From Pseudomonadota bacterium (GTDB lineage: Bacteria; Pseudomonadota; Alphaproteobacteria; Sphingomonadales; Sphingomonadaceae), in the NCBI GenBank assembly GCA_023394965.1, contig JAEWZX010000044.1, positions 1-44,030 on the forward strand: a stretch of 44,030 nucleotides of DNA, given 5' to 3'. The translations under genes and the position numbers were made by a program. The notes beneath the pieces are model-generated. The model did not search any database. It was given only the letters and a program-made list of their open reading frames with translations, and was not told the DNA's origin. Numbering within the stretch: position 1 is the stretch's first letter; the number at the start of each line of letters is the position of its first letter. Shown one piece after another: positions 16,817-24,723 of the stretch.

Positions 16817-17350
16817 TTGGATCGCTTTTTTGTCATGACGGGCGGCCCCGGATCGGGGAAAAGCACCCTGCTGGATTCCTTGGCTGATGGTGGCGTGCCA
16901 CATATGCCCGAGGCCGGGCGCGCCGTGATCCGCAAAGAAGTGGCTACGGGCGGAACAGCCCTCCCTTGGGACGATCGCGAGGCCTTTGCCGACCGGATGC
17001 TCGCACATGATCTGCATTCCTACGAGCAGGCCCGAATGCGCAAGGGTGTCCTGTTCTTCGACCGTGGCATTCCCGACATCATCGGCTACCGAAAGCTCTG
17101 CGGCCTAGCCATCCCCGGCCATCTGGCGCGCGCTGCTGAAAACCATCGTTACAACCGGCACGTCTTCATCGCTCCGCCCTGGGCCGAAATCTACGCCAAC
17201 GATGTCGAACGCAAACAGGACTGGGCTGAAGCCGTCGCAACGCACGATATAATGGTGCGCGTCTACGAGGATCTCGGCTATGCCCTCGTGCCCCTTCCCC
17301 TCGCGCCACCGGCAGACCGCGCGGCATTCGTACGCCGGTGGATCGAATAA
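16817..17350 (+). CDS. P-loop AAA-family ATPase/kinase-like protein
   Basis: The 177-residue protein begins with strand FFVMTGGPGSGKSTLLDSL, a Walker A motif, and has VLFFDRGIPDIIGYRKL in the Walker B/base position. It resembles the AAA_28 group of small predicted ATPases or nucleotide kinases. The start is a TTG at 16817 preceded by AAGGGTAAGGGA; an ATG six codons later would cut into the first strand. It follows the dioxygenase by five bases and is likely in its operon. No substrate is assigned. Confidence 0.82.
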   Translation: MDRFFVMTGGPGSGKSTLLDSLADGGVPHMPEAGRAVIRKEVATGGTALPWDDREAFADRMLAHDLHSYEQARMRKGVLFFDRGIPDIIGYRKLCGLAIPGHLARAAENHRYNRHVFIAPPWAEIYANDVERKQDWAEAVATHDIMVRVYEDLGYALVPLPLAPPADRAAFVRRWIE

Positions 17351-17429
17351 CTGCCATCGACTTGTGCCGATACGCTCGTCACATGGTCGATCGAAGCCGT
17401 GGTGCCGGGATTTGGTTATCAAACGTCTC

Positions 17430-17468
17430 AATGTGATACCCTCTTGTTTATCACATTATAATGTGTCA
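17430..17468 (+). promoter_or_regulatory. Promoter and inverted-repeat operator of the HTH-ribB gene
   Basis: AATGTGATA (17430-17438) and TATCACATT (17449-17457) are perfect inverted repeats with ten bases between; a third copy AATGTGTCA follows at 17460-17468, making CACATTATAATGTG (17452-17465) itself a perfect palindrome. A consensus -10 box TATAAT at 17457-17462 lies inside it, so a bound repressor would cover the promoter. The expected transcript has only about ten leader bases. No FMN riboswitch consensus is present. Confidence 0.7.
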
Positions 17469-17479
17469 TCAGCCCGCAC

Positions 17480-18721
17480 ATGGATACGATTCAAAAAGTT
17501 CGCACCCTCATCGGAAGCGGCCTCATGACCCGCGCCGGGCTCGCCCGCGCAGCAGGCTTGCACGCCAACACGCTGCGTGATTGCACGGAGGAAGAGTGGA
17601 ATCCAACCGCCGATACTCTTGGCAAGCTCGAGCGTTTTCTGGAAGCGAACGACGAAACGCCGGTCATGGTCGGCGCAGAAGAGATTATCGATGAAGCCCG
17701 TAACGGCCGGATGTACATTCTCGTCGACGACGAAGACCGTGAGAACGAGGGCGATCTCATCATTCCCGCACAGATGGCTACGCCAAGTGCGATCAATTTC
17801 ATGGCGACTCACGGTCGCGGGCTGATCTGCCTGTCGCTCGATCGCAAACGTGTCGAGGCACTGGGCCTGCAGCCGATGAGCCGCGATAATCGCGAAAGCA
17901 TGCAGACCGCCTTCACCACGTCGATCGAAGCGAAGGAAGGCGTCACCACCGGGATCAGCGCAGCGGACCGCGCGCGCACCATCACGGTTGCCATCGATTC
18001 CAGCAAAGGCCCGGACGACATTGTCACGCCAGGCCACGTTTTCCCGCTAACCGCCCGCGATGGCGGCGTACTGGTTCGCGCCGGTCATACCGAAGCGGCA
18101 GTCGACATTTCACGCCTTGCCGGTCTCAATCCTTCGGGAGTGATTTGCGAGATCATGAATGGAGACGGCACCATGGCCCGGCTCGACGATCTGATCAGCT
18201 TCGCGCGCAAGCACGACATGAAAATCGGCACAATCCGCGATCTGATCGAATACCGGATGCGCTACGATCATCTTGTGGAGCGGATATCGGAAAGCCAGTT
18301 CCAGTCCGACTATGGTGGTGACTGGAAGCTTATGACCTATCGCAACACCGTCGATGGAAGCGAAAGCTACGTTTTGCAGAAAGGCCAGATCATAAATGGG
18401 CAGCCGACCTTGGCCAGGGTCCATCCCATTTCCATTTTCGACGATCTTCTGGGAAAACCCGGACCGCGCAAACGTACGCTTCAACGCGCAATGCAGGTTG
18501 TCGGCGATCATGGTTCCGGCGTGATCGTTTTGCTGACAGGGCGCCGTGCAGACTGGGGCAAACAGGACCGCGAAGAACAGCGCAATGTCGGTATCGGCTC
18601 GCAAATCCTTGCCGATCTTGGCATTGAAGACATGATTCTCCTCAGCAATTCTCAGCCCAATGTCGTGGCGATCGAAGGGTATGGCCTGAACATCGTCGAC
18701 CATATGCCTATTCCGGAGTGA
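17480..18721 (+). CDS. ribB: HTH-fused 3,4-dihydroxy-2-butanone-4-phosphate synthase with degenerate GTP cyclohydrolase II domain (RibBX type)
   Basis: RibB converts ribulose 5-phosphate to the four-carbon precursor of lumazine in riboflavin synthesis. Residues 1-58 are an extra helix-turn-helix (LMTRAGLARAAGLHANTLRD, then NPTADTLGKLERFL) like Cro/XRE domains. The RibB domain follows from about 62 to 265, with DDEDRENEGDLIIPAQ at 83-98, EGVTTGISAADRA and RAGHTEAAVDISRLAG. The C-terminal GTP cyclohydrolase II-like part lacks the three zinc cysteines (ARVHPISIFDDLLGKPGPRK stands where they should be), so that activity is probably absent, as described for RibBX proteins. ribH follows by four bases. 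The operator at 17430-17468 suggests autoregulation through the HTH (inference). Confidence 0.93.
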   Translation: MDTIQKVRTLIGSGLMTRAGLARAAGLHANTLRDCTEEEWNPTADTLGKLERFLEANDETPVMVGAEEIIDEARNGRMYILVDDEDRENEGDLIIPAQMATPSAINFMATHGRGLICLSLDRKRVEALGLQPMSRDNRESMQTAFTTSIEAKEGVTTGISAADRARTITVAIDSSKGPDDIVTPGHVFPLTARDGGVLVRAGHTEAAVDISRLAGLNPSGVICEIMNGDGTMARLDDLISFARKHDMKIGTIRDLIEYRMRYDHLVERISESQFQSDYGGDWKLMTYRNTVDGSESYVLQKGQIINGQPTLARVHPISIFDDLLGKPGPRKRTLQRAMQVVGDHGSGVIVLLTGRRADWGKQDREEQRNVGIGSQILADLGIEDMILLSNSQPNVVAIEGYGLNIVDHMPIPE

Positions 18722-18725
18722 ACAG

Positions 18726-19148
18726 ATGGCCCGTTTCCTGATCGTCGAAGCCCGTTTTTACAATCACCTCAACGACATGCTCGTATCAGGCGCGCGCGCC
18801 GCGCTGGAGGCGGCGGGGCATGATGTGGAAGTCCTTACCGTGCCGGGCGCGCTCGAACTGCCCGGTGCCATCTCGCTGGCGTCCGAGAGTGATCGCTACG
18901 ATGGCTATGTAGCGATCGGCGTGGTGATCCGCGGCGAAACATATCATTTCGAGATCGTGGCTGGCGAAAGCGCGCGCGGGATCATGGCGTTGACGATGGA
19001 CGGCATGGCCATCGGCAACGGGATCCTCACGGTCGAGAACGAAGAGCAGGCACTGGTCCGCGCCGACCCGCGACAGAAGGACAAGGGCGGCGAAGCAGCC
19101 AAGGCAGCACTCGCTCTGCTGGAACTCCAGCAACGCTTTATGACCTAA
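18726..19148 (+). CDS. ribH: 6,7-dimethyl-8-ribityllumazine synthase
   Basis: RibH condenses the RibB product with the ribityl-aminopyrimidine to give lumazine, the penultimate step of riboflavin synthesis. The substrate-binding PGALELPGA and the catalytic segment GVVIRGETYHFEIVAGESAR, with the conserved histidine, are present, followed by IGNGILTVENEEQALVRAD. The 140-residue length is at the short end of the family, as in other alphaproteobacteria. Four bases separate it from ribB, and they are surely one transcript. No terminator was recognised in the 167 bases that follow. Confidence 0.96.
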   Translation: MARFLIVEARFYNHLNDMLVSGARAALEAAGHDVEVLTVPGALELPGAISLASESDRYDGYVAIGVVIRGETYHFEIVAGESARGIMALTMDGMAIGNGILTVENEEQALVRADPRQKDKGGEAAKAALALLELQQRFMT

Positions 19149-19315
19149 CTGAACGATCAAGCTTGCCGCCGCCATGATGATCGTCTCCAGAGCGATCCTT
19201 GCAGCGGTCAACGCCGTCCTGAAATCGGGCGAATACAAACTCGTAAGGCCAGCGCCTATTATTCCTTCTGCCGGAAGGCTCCAGGCGTCACTTTAAGCAG
19301 TTCTCTCTTTGCGCG

Positions 19316-20407
19316 CTAACGGCCTGCGTCGAGAAAATCCTTCAGTCCGAGCGGGGCGAACGGGCCGATAATCAGCTGCTCGAACACACCGATCCCCTCA
19401 GTTCCGTCATTCGCCATGACCCGCACGGGAAGCTGGACATGGAGGTTCTCGGGCGCAAGCGGATCGGTCTCATTGAGATCAATATCCTCTCGTTCAATCT
19501 TCAAGGGACCATGGTGCATCCCATGCCCCCACTCAGGATGAGTGTAACCCAGGCCGCGCATCTGAAAGCGACCGAGCGGTTCGAACGTTATCTGTTCGGG
19601 CGCGCCGCGCAGCGCCAGCGATAGATTGCCTCCCGAAGGCCAGCGCGTTCCAGCATGAAGGCGCGTGCGCATCCCACCGTGCCCCTCCGCTATTTCGGAA
19701 ACGGTAGCTCCCTCGCTGGCCCATGCAGCGCGGGTGTTCCACGCGTTTCCATTTTGATCGTTGTTGACGTGGAAGAACAGGCTGCCGTTCTCGAAATTGA
19801 TCGGTGTCCATTGCCAGAAGAACGCTGGCATTGGCGAACCCGGGATCGGTTGTGTATCGCGGGCACCGATGGGTCTAACACCCCAACTGCGATCGCGCGT
19901 CCCCATCGTGCCGTCAGCCAGTGCCCGCCTGTCCCCATCGACTTCGATCCAGCCTTTGTAACGGCCATTCTGCGTCAGGCGCGTATAATCCATAAAGGCC
20001 CTTGGGCCGATGCGATGGGTAAAGCGCGGCTCTTCGATGGGGAAGGCGCGACCCATGAAGGTTATGTCGGCAGCCAGTCCCTTGCACGGCTCCAGTCGGA
20101 TACGCAGAATATTCAGAGCTTCTATGATCTCCACCGAGATCGGTCCGACCGCCATCGACATACGTTCCATGCCGAGCTCCGCGCTGGCGTGAATGCAGTG
20201 TTGCACTCCGTCACGGATTACATTGAAATGCGCGTCGATCACATCGAGATGAGGATAGGCACCCAAAGCAACTGCAAAAAATCCGCCGCCATCGGGCGCA
20301 TAGCCGTTGAAAAAATAGCGATCGTAGAAATTCCGGTCGGTTCCGGAATAAGCCACCGGTTCGGCGGTCTGATGAATGGGATATTCGTCGCCTCGACTCA
20401 GAACCAT
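19316..20407 (-). CDS. Uncharacterised 363-residue protein, possibly AttH/CrtC-like beta-barrel
   Basis: No characterised family was recognised with confidence. The protein is rich in aromatic and beta-strand patterns such as DRNFYDRYFFNGYAPDGG, GYKGWIEVDGDRR-like and GSPMPAFFWQWTPINFENGS, with repeated W/G positions that recall carotenoid 1,2-hydratase/AttH lipocalin-like proteins. No signal peptide or membrane segment is seen. Its ATG directly follows the TAG of the APH-like kinase gene (no bases between), so the two are translationally coupled and probably act together. The GC content is slightly lower than in the surrounding core genes. Confidence 0.75.
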   Translation of the reverse strand: MVLSRGDEYPIHQTAEPVAYSGTDRNFYDRYFFNGYAPDGGGFFAVALGAYPHLDVIDAHFNVIRDGVQHCIHASAELGMERMSMAVGPISVEIIEALNILRIRLEPCKGLAADITFMGRAFPIEEPRFTHRIGPRAFMDYTRLTQNGRYKGWIEVDGDRRALADGTMGTRDRSWGVRPIGARDTQPIPGSPMPAFFWQWTPINFENGSLFFHVNNDQNGNAWNTRAAWASEGATVSEIAEGHGGMRTRLHAGTRWPSGGNLSLALRGAPEQITFEPLGRFQMRGLGYTHPEWGHGMHHGPLKIEREDIDLNETDPLAPENLHVQLPVRVMANDGTEGIGVFEQLIIGPFAPLGLKDFLDAGR

Positions 20408-21457
20408 CTACGCGCCCTCCTTCAGCGCAGCGATGCTGTCACGGAAAATTGCCAGCGAACAGGCCCCACGTGCCATAGACAGGAAATTCGCATCGCCTCG
20501 CTCAGTCCGTTCAACGAATGCCGCGCTGAACACTGCCGTCGACACACCGTGCAGAATACCAAGCCGGTAGTCACGTTCGATGTCCTGATGCGACAGCTCG
20601 ACACCTCGTGCCTGCATTTCTGCGCGCCACAGATCAAGCAGTTCCATCTCATGTTCTCCCCACAAAGCCTCGCCCAGCCCGCATCCGATTAGATAGCCGA
20701 CATCGGTCATCGGTCTACCAGCCGCCACGGTCTGCCAGTCGAGAATGGCGATCGGCTCTGCTCCGCCCCTGATATCGAAAAGCATATTGTCGAGGCGAAA
20801 ATCGCCATGAACGATACATTGAGGACGTTCATTCCGGCCAAACAACTGCGCACTTGCTTCTGCCAGATCCTCACAAACCGCCATATATTGCGGCTCAAGC
20901 GTATTGGCATAACGATCGCGGAATATCTTCTGCGCCTGCGGATACATCAGCCTCAACCTGTCGTGCAGATCGGTCGGCGGCATTATCCAATTTGCTTCCA
21001 GCAAATCTCTTCTGCCCCAGCTGGGGGCATGGATCGCCGCTGCCTGCCCGATGGCAGCGCGCGCATCGGCAATTGTACAACTGCTGATCTGGTCGCCCTG
21101 ACGCGCTGGCCCAACATCTTCGAACAACAGAAAAAAATCGCCGCCAGTTTCATCGACGGCAGCGAAGTGAATCTGCGGAACCCTGACATCGAGATGAGAC
21201 GCCACAGATCGATAGAATTCGACCTCCTTGCGATAAAGGCCGAGCATTGCCGCCGTGCCGCGGCTCGCCGGGTCCGCAGCGGGGAATTTTCCGGCTAGCG
21301 TACAGTTCGTTCCTTCGCATGAAATATGAAAGCGGACGCTATCACCCACCTGCCCCGTGCCGATGGGTTCCCACCGAATATCGGATATTTGCGCACACAG
21401 CACATCGCCGAGCCACGGAGTTGTCACCTCGTCCGGGTGTACCGGAAAATCTGCCAC
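20408..21457 (-). CDS. APH-family phosphotransferase (aminoglycoside/choline kinase fold)
   Basis: A protein-kinase-like small-molecule phosphotransferase. The catalytic loop is CIVHGDFRLDNMLFD with Asp and Asn, and the metal-binding DWQ is in AILDWQTVAAGRPMTDVGYL; EVEFYRSVASHLDVRVPQIH lies in the N-lobe. The GTG at 21457 was chosen because GGGAG lies about six bases before it; a TTG five codons earlier has no good site. Relatives occur in degradation clusters of sphingomonads and actinobacteria with unknown substrates. It is coupled by a stop-start junction to the 363-residue protein. A role in antibiotic resistance cannot be claimed. Confidence 0.88.
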   Translation of the reverse strand: MADFPVHPDEVTTPWLGDVLCAQISDIRWEPIGTGQVGDSVRFHISCEGTNCTLAGKFPAADPASRGTAAMLGLYRKEVEFYRSVASHLDVRVPQIHFAAVDETGGDFFLLFEDVGPARQGDQISSCTIADARAAIGQAAAIHAPSWGRRDLLEANWIMPPTDLHDRLRLMYPQAQKIFRDRYANTLEPQYMAVCEDLAEASAQLFGRNERPQCIVHGDFRLDNMLFDIRGGAEPIAILDWQTVAAGRPMTDVGYLIGCGLGEALWGEHEMELLDLWRAEMQARGVELSHQDIERDYRLGILHGVSTAVFSAAFVERTERGDANFLSMARGACSLAIFRDSIAALKEGA

Positions 21458-21483
21458 GCCCCTCTCCCACAAAGAGCAACGAC

Positions 21484-21508
21484 GGAACGCTAGCGAGCGC
21501 CGAGCGTC
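21484..21508 (+). promoter_or_regulatory. EcfG-like promoter, one mismatch
   Basis: GGAAC (21484-21488) is followed after exactly 16 bases by CGTC (21505-21508); the EcfG consensus is GGAAC-N16-CGTT. It lies 26 bases before the start of the small membrane protein and is correctly oriented. The -10 mismatch keeps confidence modest. Confidence 0.4.
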
Positions 21509-21534
21509 GTGACAATCATGCAGGACAAATCAGA

Positions 21535-21792
21535 ATGAACGGGCCGCTGGAATGGATAACCTCCCTCGGAACCGTTCTCGCCGCATCGATGATTGCATTC
21601 GATATGGGCCGCCGAGCGACAGCCTGGGGCTTCGTTCTGTTTTGCGGAGTATCCATGTTATGGATCTATATCGGCCTGACCAAGGACGCCGTTCCGCTAG
21701 CCGCGATGAATGGCGTCCTTCTGCTGATCAACGCATGGGGCGTTTGGCAATATTGGTTTCACCCGAAAAACCGGGCGAGCGACAGGGGCTAA
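21535..21792 (+). CDS. Small hydrophobic membrane protein
   Basis: The 85-residue product has three hydrophobic segments: WITSLGTVLAASMIAFDMG, WGFVLFCGVSMLWIYIGL and MNGVLLLINAWGVWQYWF. AGGA lies about eight bases before the ATG. It has the pattern of small PnuC-like or DUF-type integral membrane proteins but no function is assigned. Its last codon overlaps the convergent enolase stop by four bases, leaving no room for a terminator between them. Confidence 0.75.
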   Translation: MNGPLEWITSLGTVLAASMIAFDMGRRATAWGFVLFCGVSMLWIYIGLTKDAVPLAAMNGVLLLINAWGVWQYWFHPKNRASDRG

Positions 21793-23078
21793 GCGCCGAT
21801 ACGCCCGAAACACTCGCGTCCGGCATAAAACGCGCTATCGCCCAGTTCTTCTTCGATGCGGATCAGCTGGTTGTATTTGGCCAGACGATCGGAACGGGCA
21901 AGTGACCCAGTCTTGATTTGCCCGCAATTCGTCGCAACCGCGAGATCGGCGATTGTCGCATCTTCGGTTTCGCCGGAGCGGTGCGACATAACTGCAGTGT
22001 AGCCTGCACGGTTTGCAATGCTGACTGCATCAAGCGTTTCAGACAGCGTGCCGATCTGGTTGACCTTAACCAGAAGCGAATTCGCCAGCCCCTGATCGAT
22101 CCCTTCGCGAAGGCGCTGAGGATTGGTGACGAACAGATCGTCGCCCACCAGTTGTACTGTGTTGCCGATCCGCTCTGTAAGGGCTTTCCACCCTTCGAAA
22201 TCGTCTTCAGCCATACCATCTTCGATGGAACGGATGGGATAGTCACGGCAAAGTTTGTCGAGATATTCAGCCATTTCGTGTCCGTCGAGCGACAGACTTT
22301 CACCAGAAATCTCATATTTCCCGCTCTTGAAGAATTCGGTCGAAGCGCAGTCCAGCGCCAGGGCGATGTCTTCACCTGGTTTGAAACCAGCCTGTTCTAT
22401 CGACGCCATGATGAAATCCAGCGCATCGCGGGTGCTCGCGAGATCGGGGGCAAAGCCCCCTTCATCGCCAACTGCAGTCGCAAGTCCTTTTTCGTGCAGC
22501 TTCATCTTCAGCGTGTGAAAGACTTCCGCCCCCCACCGTACTGCCTCCCCAAGGCTGTCGGCACCAATCGGCATGACCATGAATTCCTGGATGTCGATCG
22601 GATTGTCGGCATGCTCGCCGCCGTTAATTATATTCATCATCGGCACCGGAAGAACGTGGGCCGAAACACCGCCGATGTAACTGTAGAGCGGCAGGCCCCG
22701 AGCATTCGCTGCTGCCTTGGCCACGGCCATGCTGGTGCCAAGGACAGCATTGGCGCCAATACGGCTCTTGTTGGGCGTGCCATCGAGCGCAATCATCGAG
22801 AGATCGATGTCGCGCTGATCTTCCGCATCGAAGGCCCCGACCAGCAGATCGCGTATCTCGGTGTTTACGGCCGCAACCGCTTTCGTCACGCCCTTACCCA
22901 GATAGCGAGCCTTGTCACCGTCGCGAAGCTCGACAGCTTCATGGGCGCCGGTCGACGCGCCACTCGGCACAGCAGCGCGCCCGAAACTGCCGTCATCCAA
23001 CAGCACGTCGACTTCGACGGTGGGATTGCCCCTCGAATCAAGAATTTCGCGGGCATGGATGTCGATAATCGCGGTCAT
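21789..23078 (-). CDS. eno: Enolase
   Basis: Enolase interconverts 2-phosphoglycerate and phosphoenolpyruvate in glycolysis. The N-terminus MTAIIDIHAREILDSRGNPT and VPSGASTGAHEAVELRDGD are typical. The signature LLVKVNQIGTLSETLDAV and the active-site end MSHRSGETEDATIADLAVA, then IKTGSLARSDRLAKYNQLIR, are intact. The length of 429 residues is normal. The gene stands alone on this strand. Confidence 0.98.
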   Translation of the reverse strand: MTAIIDIHAREILDSRGNPTVEVDVLLDDGSFGRAAVPSGASTGAHEAVELRDGDKARYLGKGVTKAVAAVNTEIRDLLVGAFDAEDQRDIDLSMIALDGTPNKSRIGANAVLGTSMAVAKAAANARGLPLYSYIGGVSAHVLPVPMMNIINGGEHADNPIDIQEFMVMPIGADSLGEAVRWGAEVFHTLKMKLHEKGLATAVGDEGGFAPDLASTRDALDFIMASIEQAGFKPGEDIALALDCASTEFFKSGKYEISGESLSLDGHEMAEYLDKLCRDYPIRSIEDGMAEDDFEGWKALTERIGNTVQLVGDDLFVTNPQRLREGIDQGLANSLLVKVNQIGTLSETLDAVSIANRAGYTAVMSHRSGETEDATIADLAVATNCGQIKTGSLARSDRLAKYNQLIRIEEELGDSAFYAGRECFGRIGA

Positions 23079-23157
23079 GGCTCAAAGCGCTCCGGGCAAA
23101 GGTGTTGTAATTGGCTATAACACCCCCAGATGGGGAGTCGGCAGCGCTCTATTCGTC

Positions 23158-23182
23158 GGAACATTGGCGCGCAAGTTGCGTT
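23158..23182 (+). promoter_or_regulatory. Perfect general-stress (EcfG) promoter
   Basis: GGAAC at 23158-23162 and CGTT at 23179-23182 are separated by exactly 16 bases, matching the alphaproteobacterial EcfG consensus without mismatch. The expected transcript would start near 23190, about 50 bases before the first gene of the membrane-protein operon at 23239. The sigma factor itself is not in the window. Confidence 0.85.
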
Positions 23183-23238
23183 GCACCATAGAAGGCGAAA
23201 TCGCCGAACGAATCGAATAGAGGGCAAGGACGAAGATC

Positions 23239-23892
23239 ATGGCAGAAACCCCTGCAGAAAGCACGCCCAAGAAGCGTAAAACCCCTGCTGCCAAAAAATC
23301 CGCAACCAGAAAAACCAACACTGCCACCAAGCCGCGCAAAACCGTGGCCAAGAAAGGCATTGCGAAGGAGACCGCTCCCGTGACTGATACCGCTGCCAAC
23401 ACCACCCCAACATCGGATAACCGCAATGAAGCCAAGTCGCGCTTCAATGCCGCGCTCGAAGAAGCCAAAGCAGGCGCAGCTGCGCTTAAGGCCGAAGGTA
23501 AAGACCGTGCTGCAGCCTATCGTGACCAGGCTCGTACCAGAGGTGACGATTGGGTCGCAGAAGCCAAGGCCTATGGCGAAGATGCCAAGGTCAAGGGACG
23601 CGAACTTGCCACCGAAGGAAAGGTCAAGGCGGGTGAAGGTCTGCGGTCGCTGAGCAAGCTGGTCAACGACAACGCCTATCAGGTCGATGACAAGCTGGGC
23701 GCGAAATATGGCGATTATGCCCGCACCGCTTCGAAATCGCTTGATGGGTACGCCAGCAAGTTGGACCAGAAGAGTGTCGACGATCTCGTTGAAGATGGAC
23801 GCGAATTTGTCCGCAAGAGCCCGGGTAAAGCGATCGGCATAGCAGCAGTTGTCGGTTTCATGCTTTCCCGCCTATTCCGCGGCTCGCGTTGA
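23239..23892 (+). CDS. Lysine/alanine-rich protein with YqjD/ElaB-like C-terminal membrane anchor
   Basis: The 217-residue product begins with a basic, low-complexity part (residues 1-45 with KKRKTPAAKKSATRK and KPRKTVAKKG) like histone-H1-type tails. A long charged helix follows (RFNAALEEAKAGAAALKAEG). The C-terminus is FVRKSPGKAIGIAAVVGFML and SRLFRGSR, the single hydrophobic helix with basic end seen in DUF883 proteins such as E. coli YqjD, which bind ribosomes at the membrane in stationary phase. It is the first gene behind the EcfG promoter. The N-terminal tail may bind nucleic acid or ribosomes (inference). Confidence 0.82.
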   Translation: MAETPAESTPKKRKTPAAKKSATRKTNTATKPRKTVAKKGIAKETAPVTDTAANTTPTSDNRNEAKSRFNAALEEAKAGAAALKAEGKDRAAAYRDQARTRGDDWVAEAKAYGEDAKVKGRELATEGKVKAGEGLRSLSKLVNDNAYQVDDKLGAKYGDYARTASKSLDGYASKLDQKSVDDLVEDGREFVRKSPGKAIGIAAVVGFMLSRLFRGSR

Positions 23893-23914
23893 GCGAGTGA
23901 CCACGGGGGTAGGA

Positions 23915-24349
23915 ATGCGGGATAATAACAATGAGCGGGCCGAGGGCTATCCCGGCCCGCTCGATTTGCCAGACGATCACGGTGCCCCCGAAACGGAGGA
24001 GCATGAAGGTCGGCAGTTTTCGCTAACTGACGACGTGTTTGCTCTGATCGAGGACGGCAAGACCTATGCCGAAGCCGAACTGCGTTTTCAGAAGAGCCGG
24101 GCCGCATTTGTCGGCAATCGATCAAAAGGCGCTGTCGTCTACCTTCTGGCGGCGTTCGGCATGTTCCATCTGGCGCTGATCGCGGCGACCGTCGGTTTCG
24201 TTATGGCTCTCATCCCGCTGGTTGGCCCCTGGGGTGCGACGGCTATCGTAACTCTCGGCCTCGTCGTTGCCGGCCTCATCCTCCTGCGCCTTCTCAAGGG
24301 CCGACTCGACGAAATTCGTGATGCCTTCGATGAGGGAGAGAGCCAGTGA
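23915..24349 (+). CDS. Phage holin-superfamily (YqjE-like, PF07332-type) membrane protein
   Basis: The 144-residue product has an acidic N-terminus, an amphipathic helix (DDVFALIEDGKTYAEAELRF), and two long transmembrane segments (GAVVYLLAAFGMFHLALIAA and GPWGATAIVTLGLVVAGLIL) before a charged tail. This matches the YqjE/holin-X group, which accompanies YqjD in many proteobacteria. The name derives from a fold similarity and does not imply lysis. The stop overlaps the next start as GTGA. Confidence 0.8.
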   Translation: MRDNNNERAEGYPGPLDLPDDHGAPETEEHEGRQFSLTDDVFALIEDGKTYAEAELRFQKSRAAFVGNRSKGAVVYLLAAFGMFHLALIAATVGFVMALIPLVGPWGATAIVTLGLVVAGLILLRLLKGRLDEIRDAFDEGESQ

Positions 24350-24693
24350 CGGCCCGTCGTCAGAGGATGCTCGAAGACAGATATCTGCGCGATTCGGCGC
24401 GTGCTCTGGTCGATGCCGACATCAAGCATCTGAAATCGAATTTCGCCAACAAAAGCTTGGGCGAACGGGCTCTTGATCGCGTTCGCGAGGGCGCGAGTGA
24501 CCTGTATGAAGAAGCCATCGATGCAGCCGAAGATAACAAGGGGGCCCTGGCGGCGCTCGTGGCTGCGGTCGTCGTCTGGTTCGCGCGGAATCCGATCCTG
24601 CAGCTTTTCGGCTTCCAACCAGAGGTTGACGAAGATGAAGAGGACGACGTTTACGACGAGCCATCGGAACATTCGCCTTCATCGGGCCGTTAA
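24346..24693 (+). CDS. Uncharacterised single-span membrane protein
   Basis: The 115-residue product has a charged helical part (MLEDRYLRDSARALVDADIK), one hydrophobic segment (GALAALVAAVVVWFARNPIL) and a very acidic tail (DEDEEDDVYDE). The start is a GTG at 24346 overlapping the holin-like gene. In E. coli the corresponding third position of the yqjDEK cluster holds another small protein; equivalence is by position only. Confidence 0.75.
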   Translation: MTARRQRMLEDRYLRDSARALVDADIKHLKSNFANKSLGERALDRVREGASDLYEEAIDAAEDNKGALAALVAAVVVWFARNPILQLFGFQPEVDEDEEDDVYDEPSEHSPSSGR

Positions 24694-24723
24694 AGTACCG
24701 AATGTGAATTGCGGAGAAAAACA

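Noticed and set aside
17351..17479. FMN riboswitch before the riboflavin genes
   Set aside because: The conserved RFN element segments are not present; the spacer is too short and holds an inverted-repeat operator instead.
19174..19296. 40-codon open frame after ribH (MMIVSRAILAAVNAVLKSGE...)
   Set aside because: No ribosome site or family pattern; it may be chance or a gene remnant.
20408..21457. APH-like kinase as an antibiotic-resistance gene
   Set aside because: The fold is shared by many metabolic kinases, and its neighbour and sequence do not point to aminoglycosides.
23915..24349. Prophage remnant suggested by the holin-like gene
   Set aside because: No other phage gene is near, and the YqjE-like context explains it.
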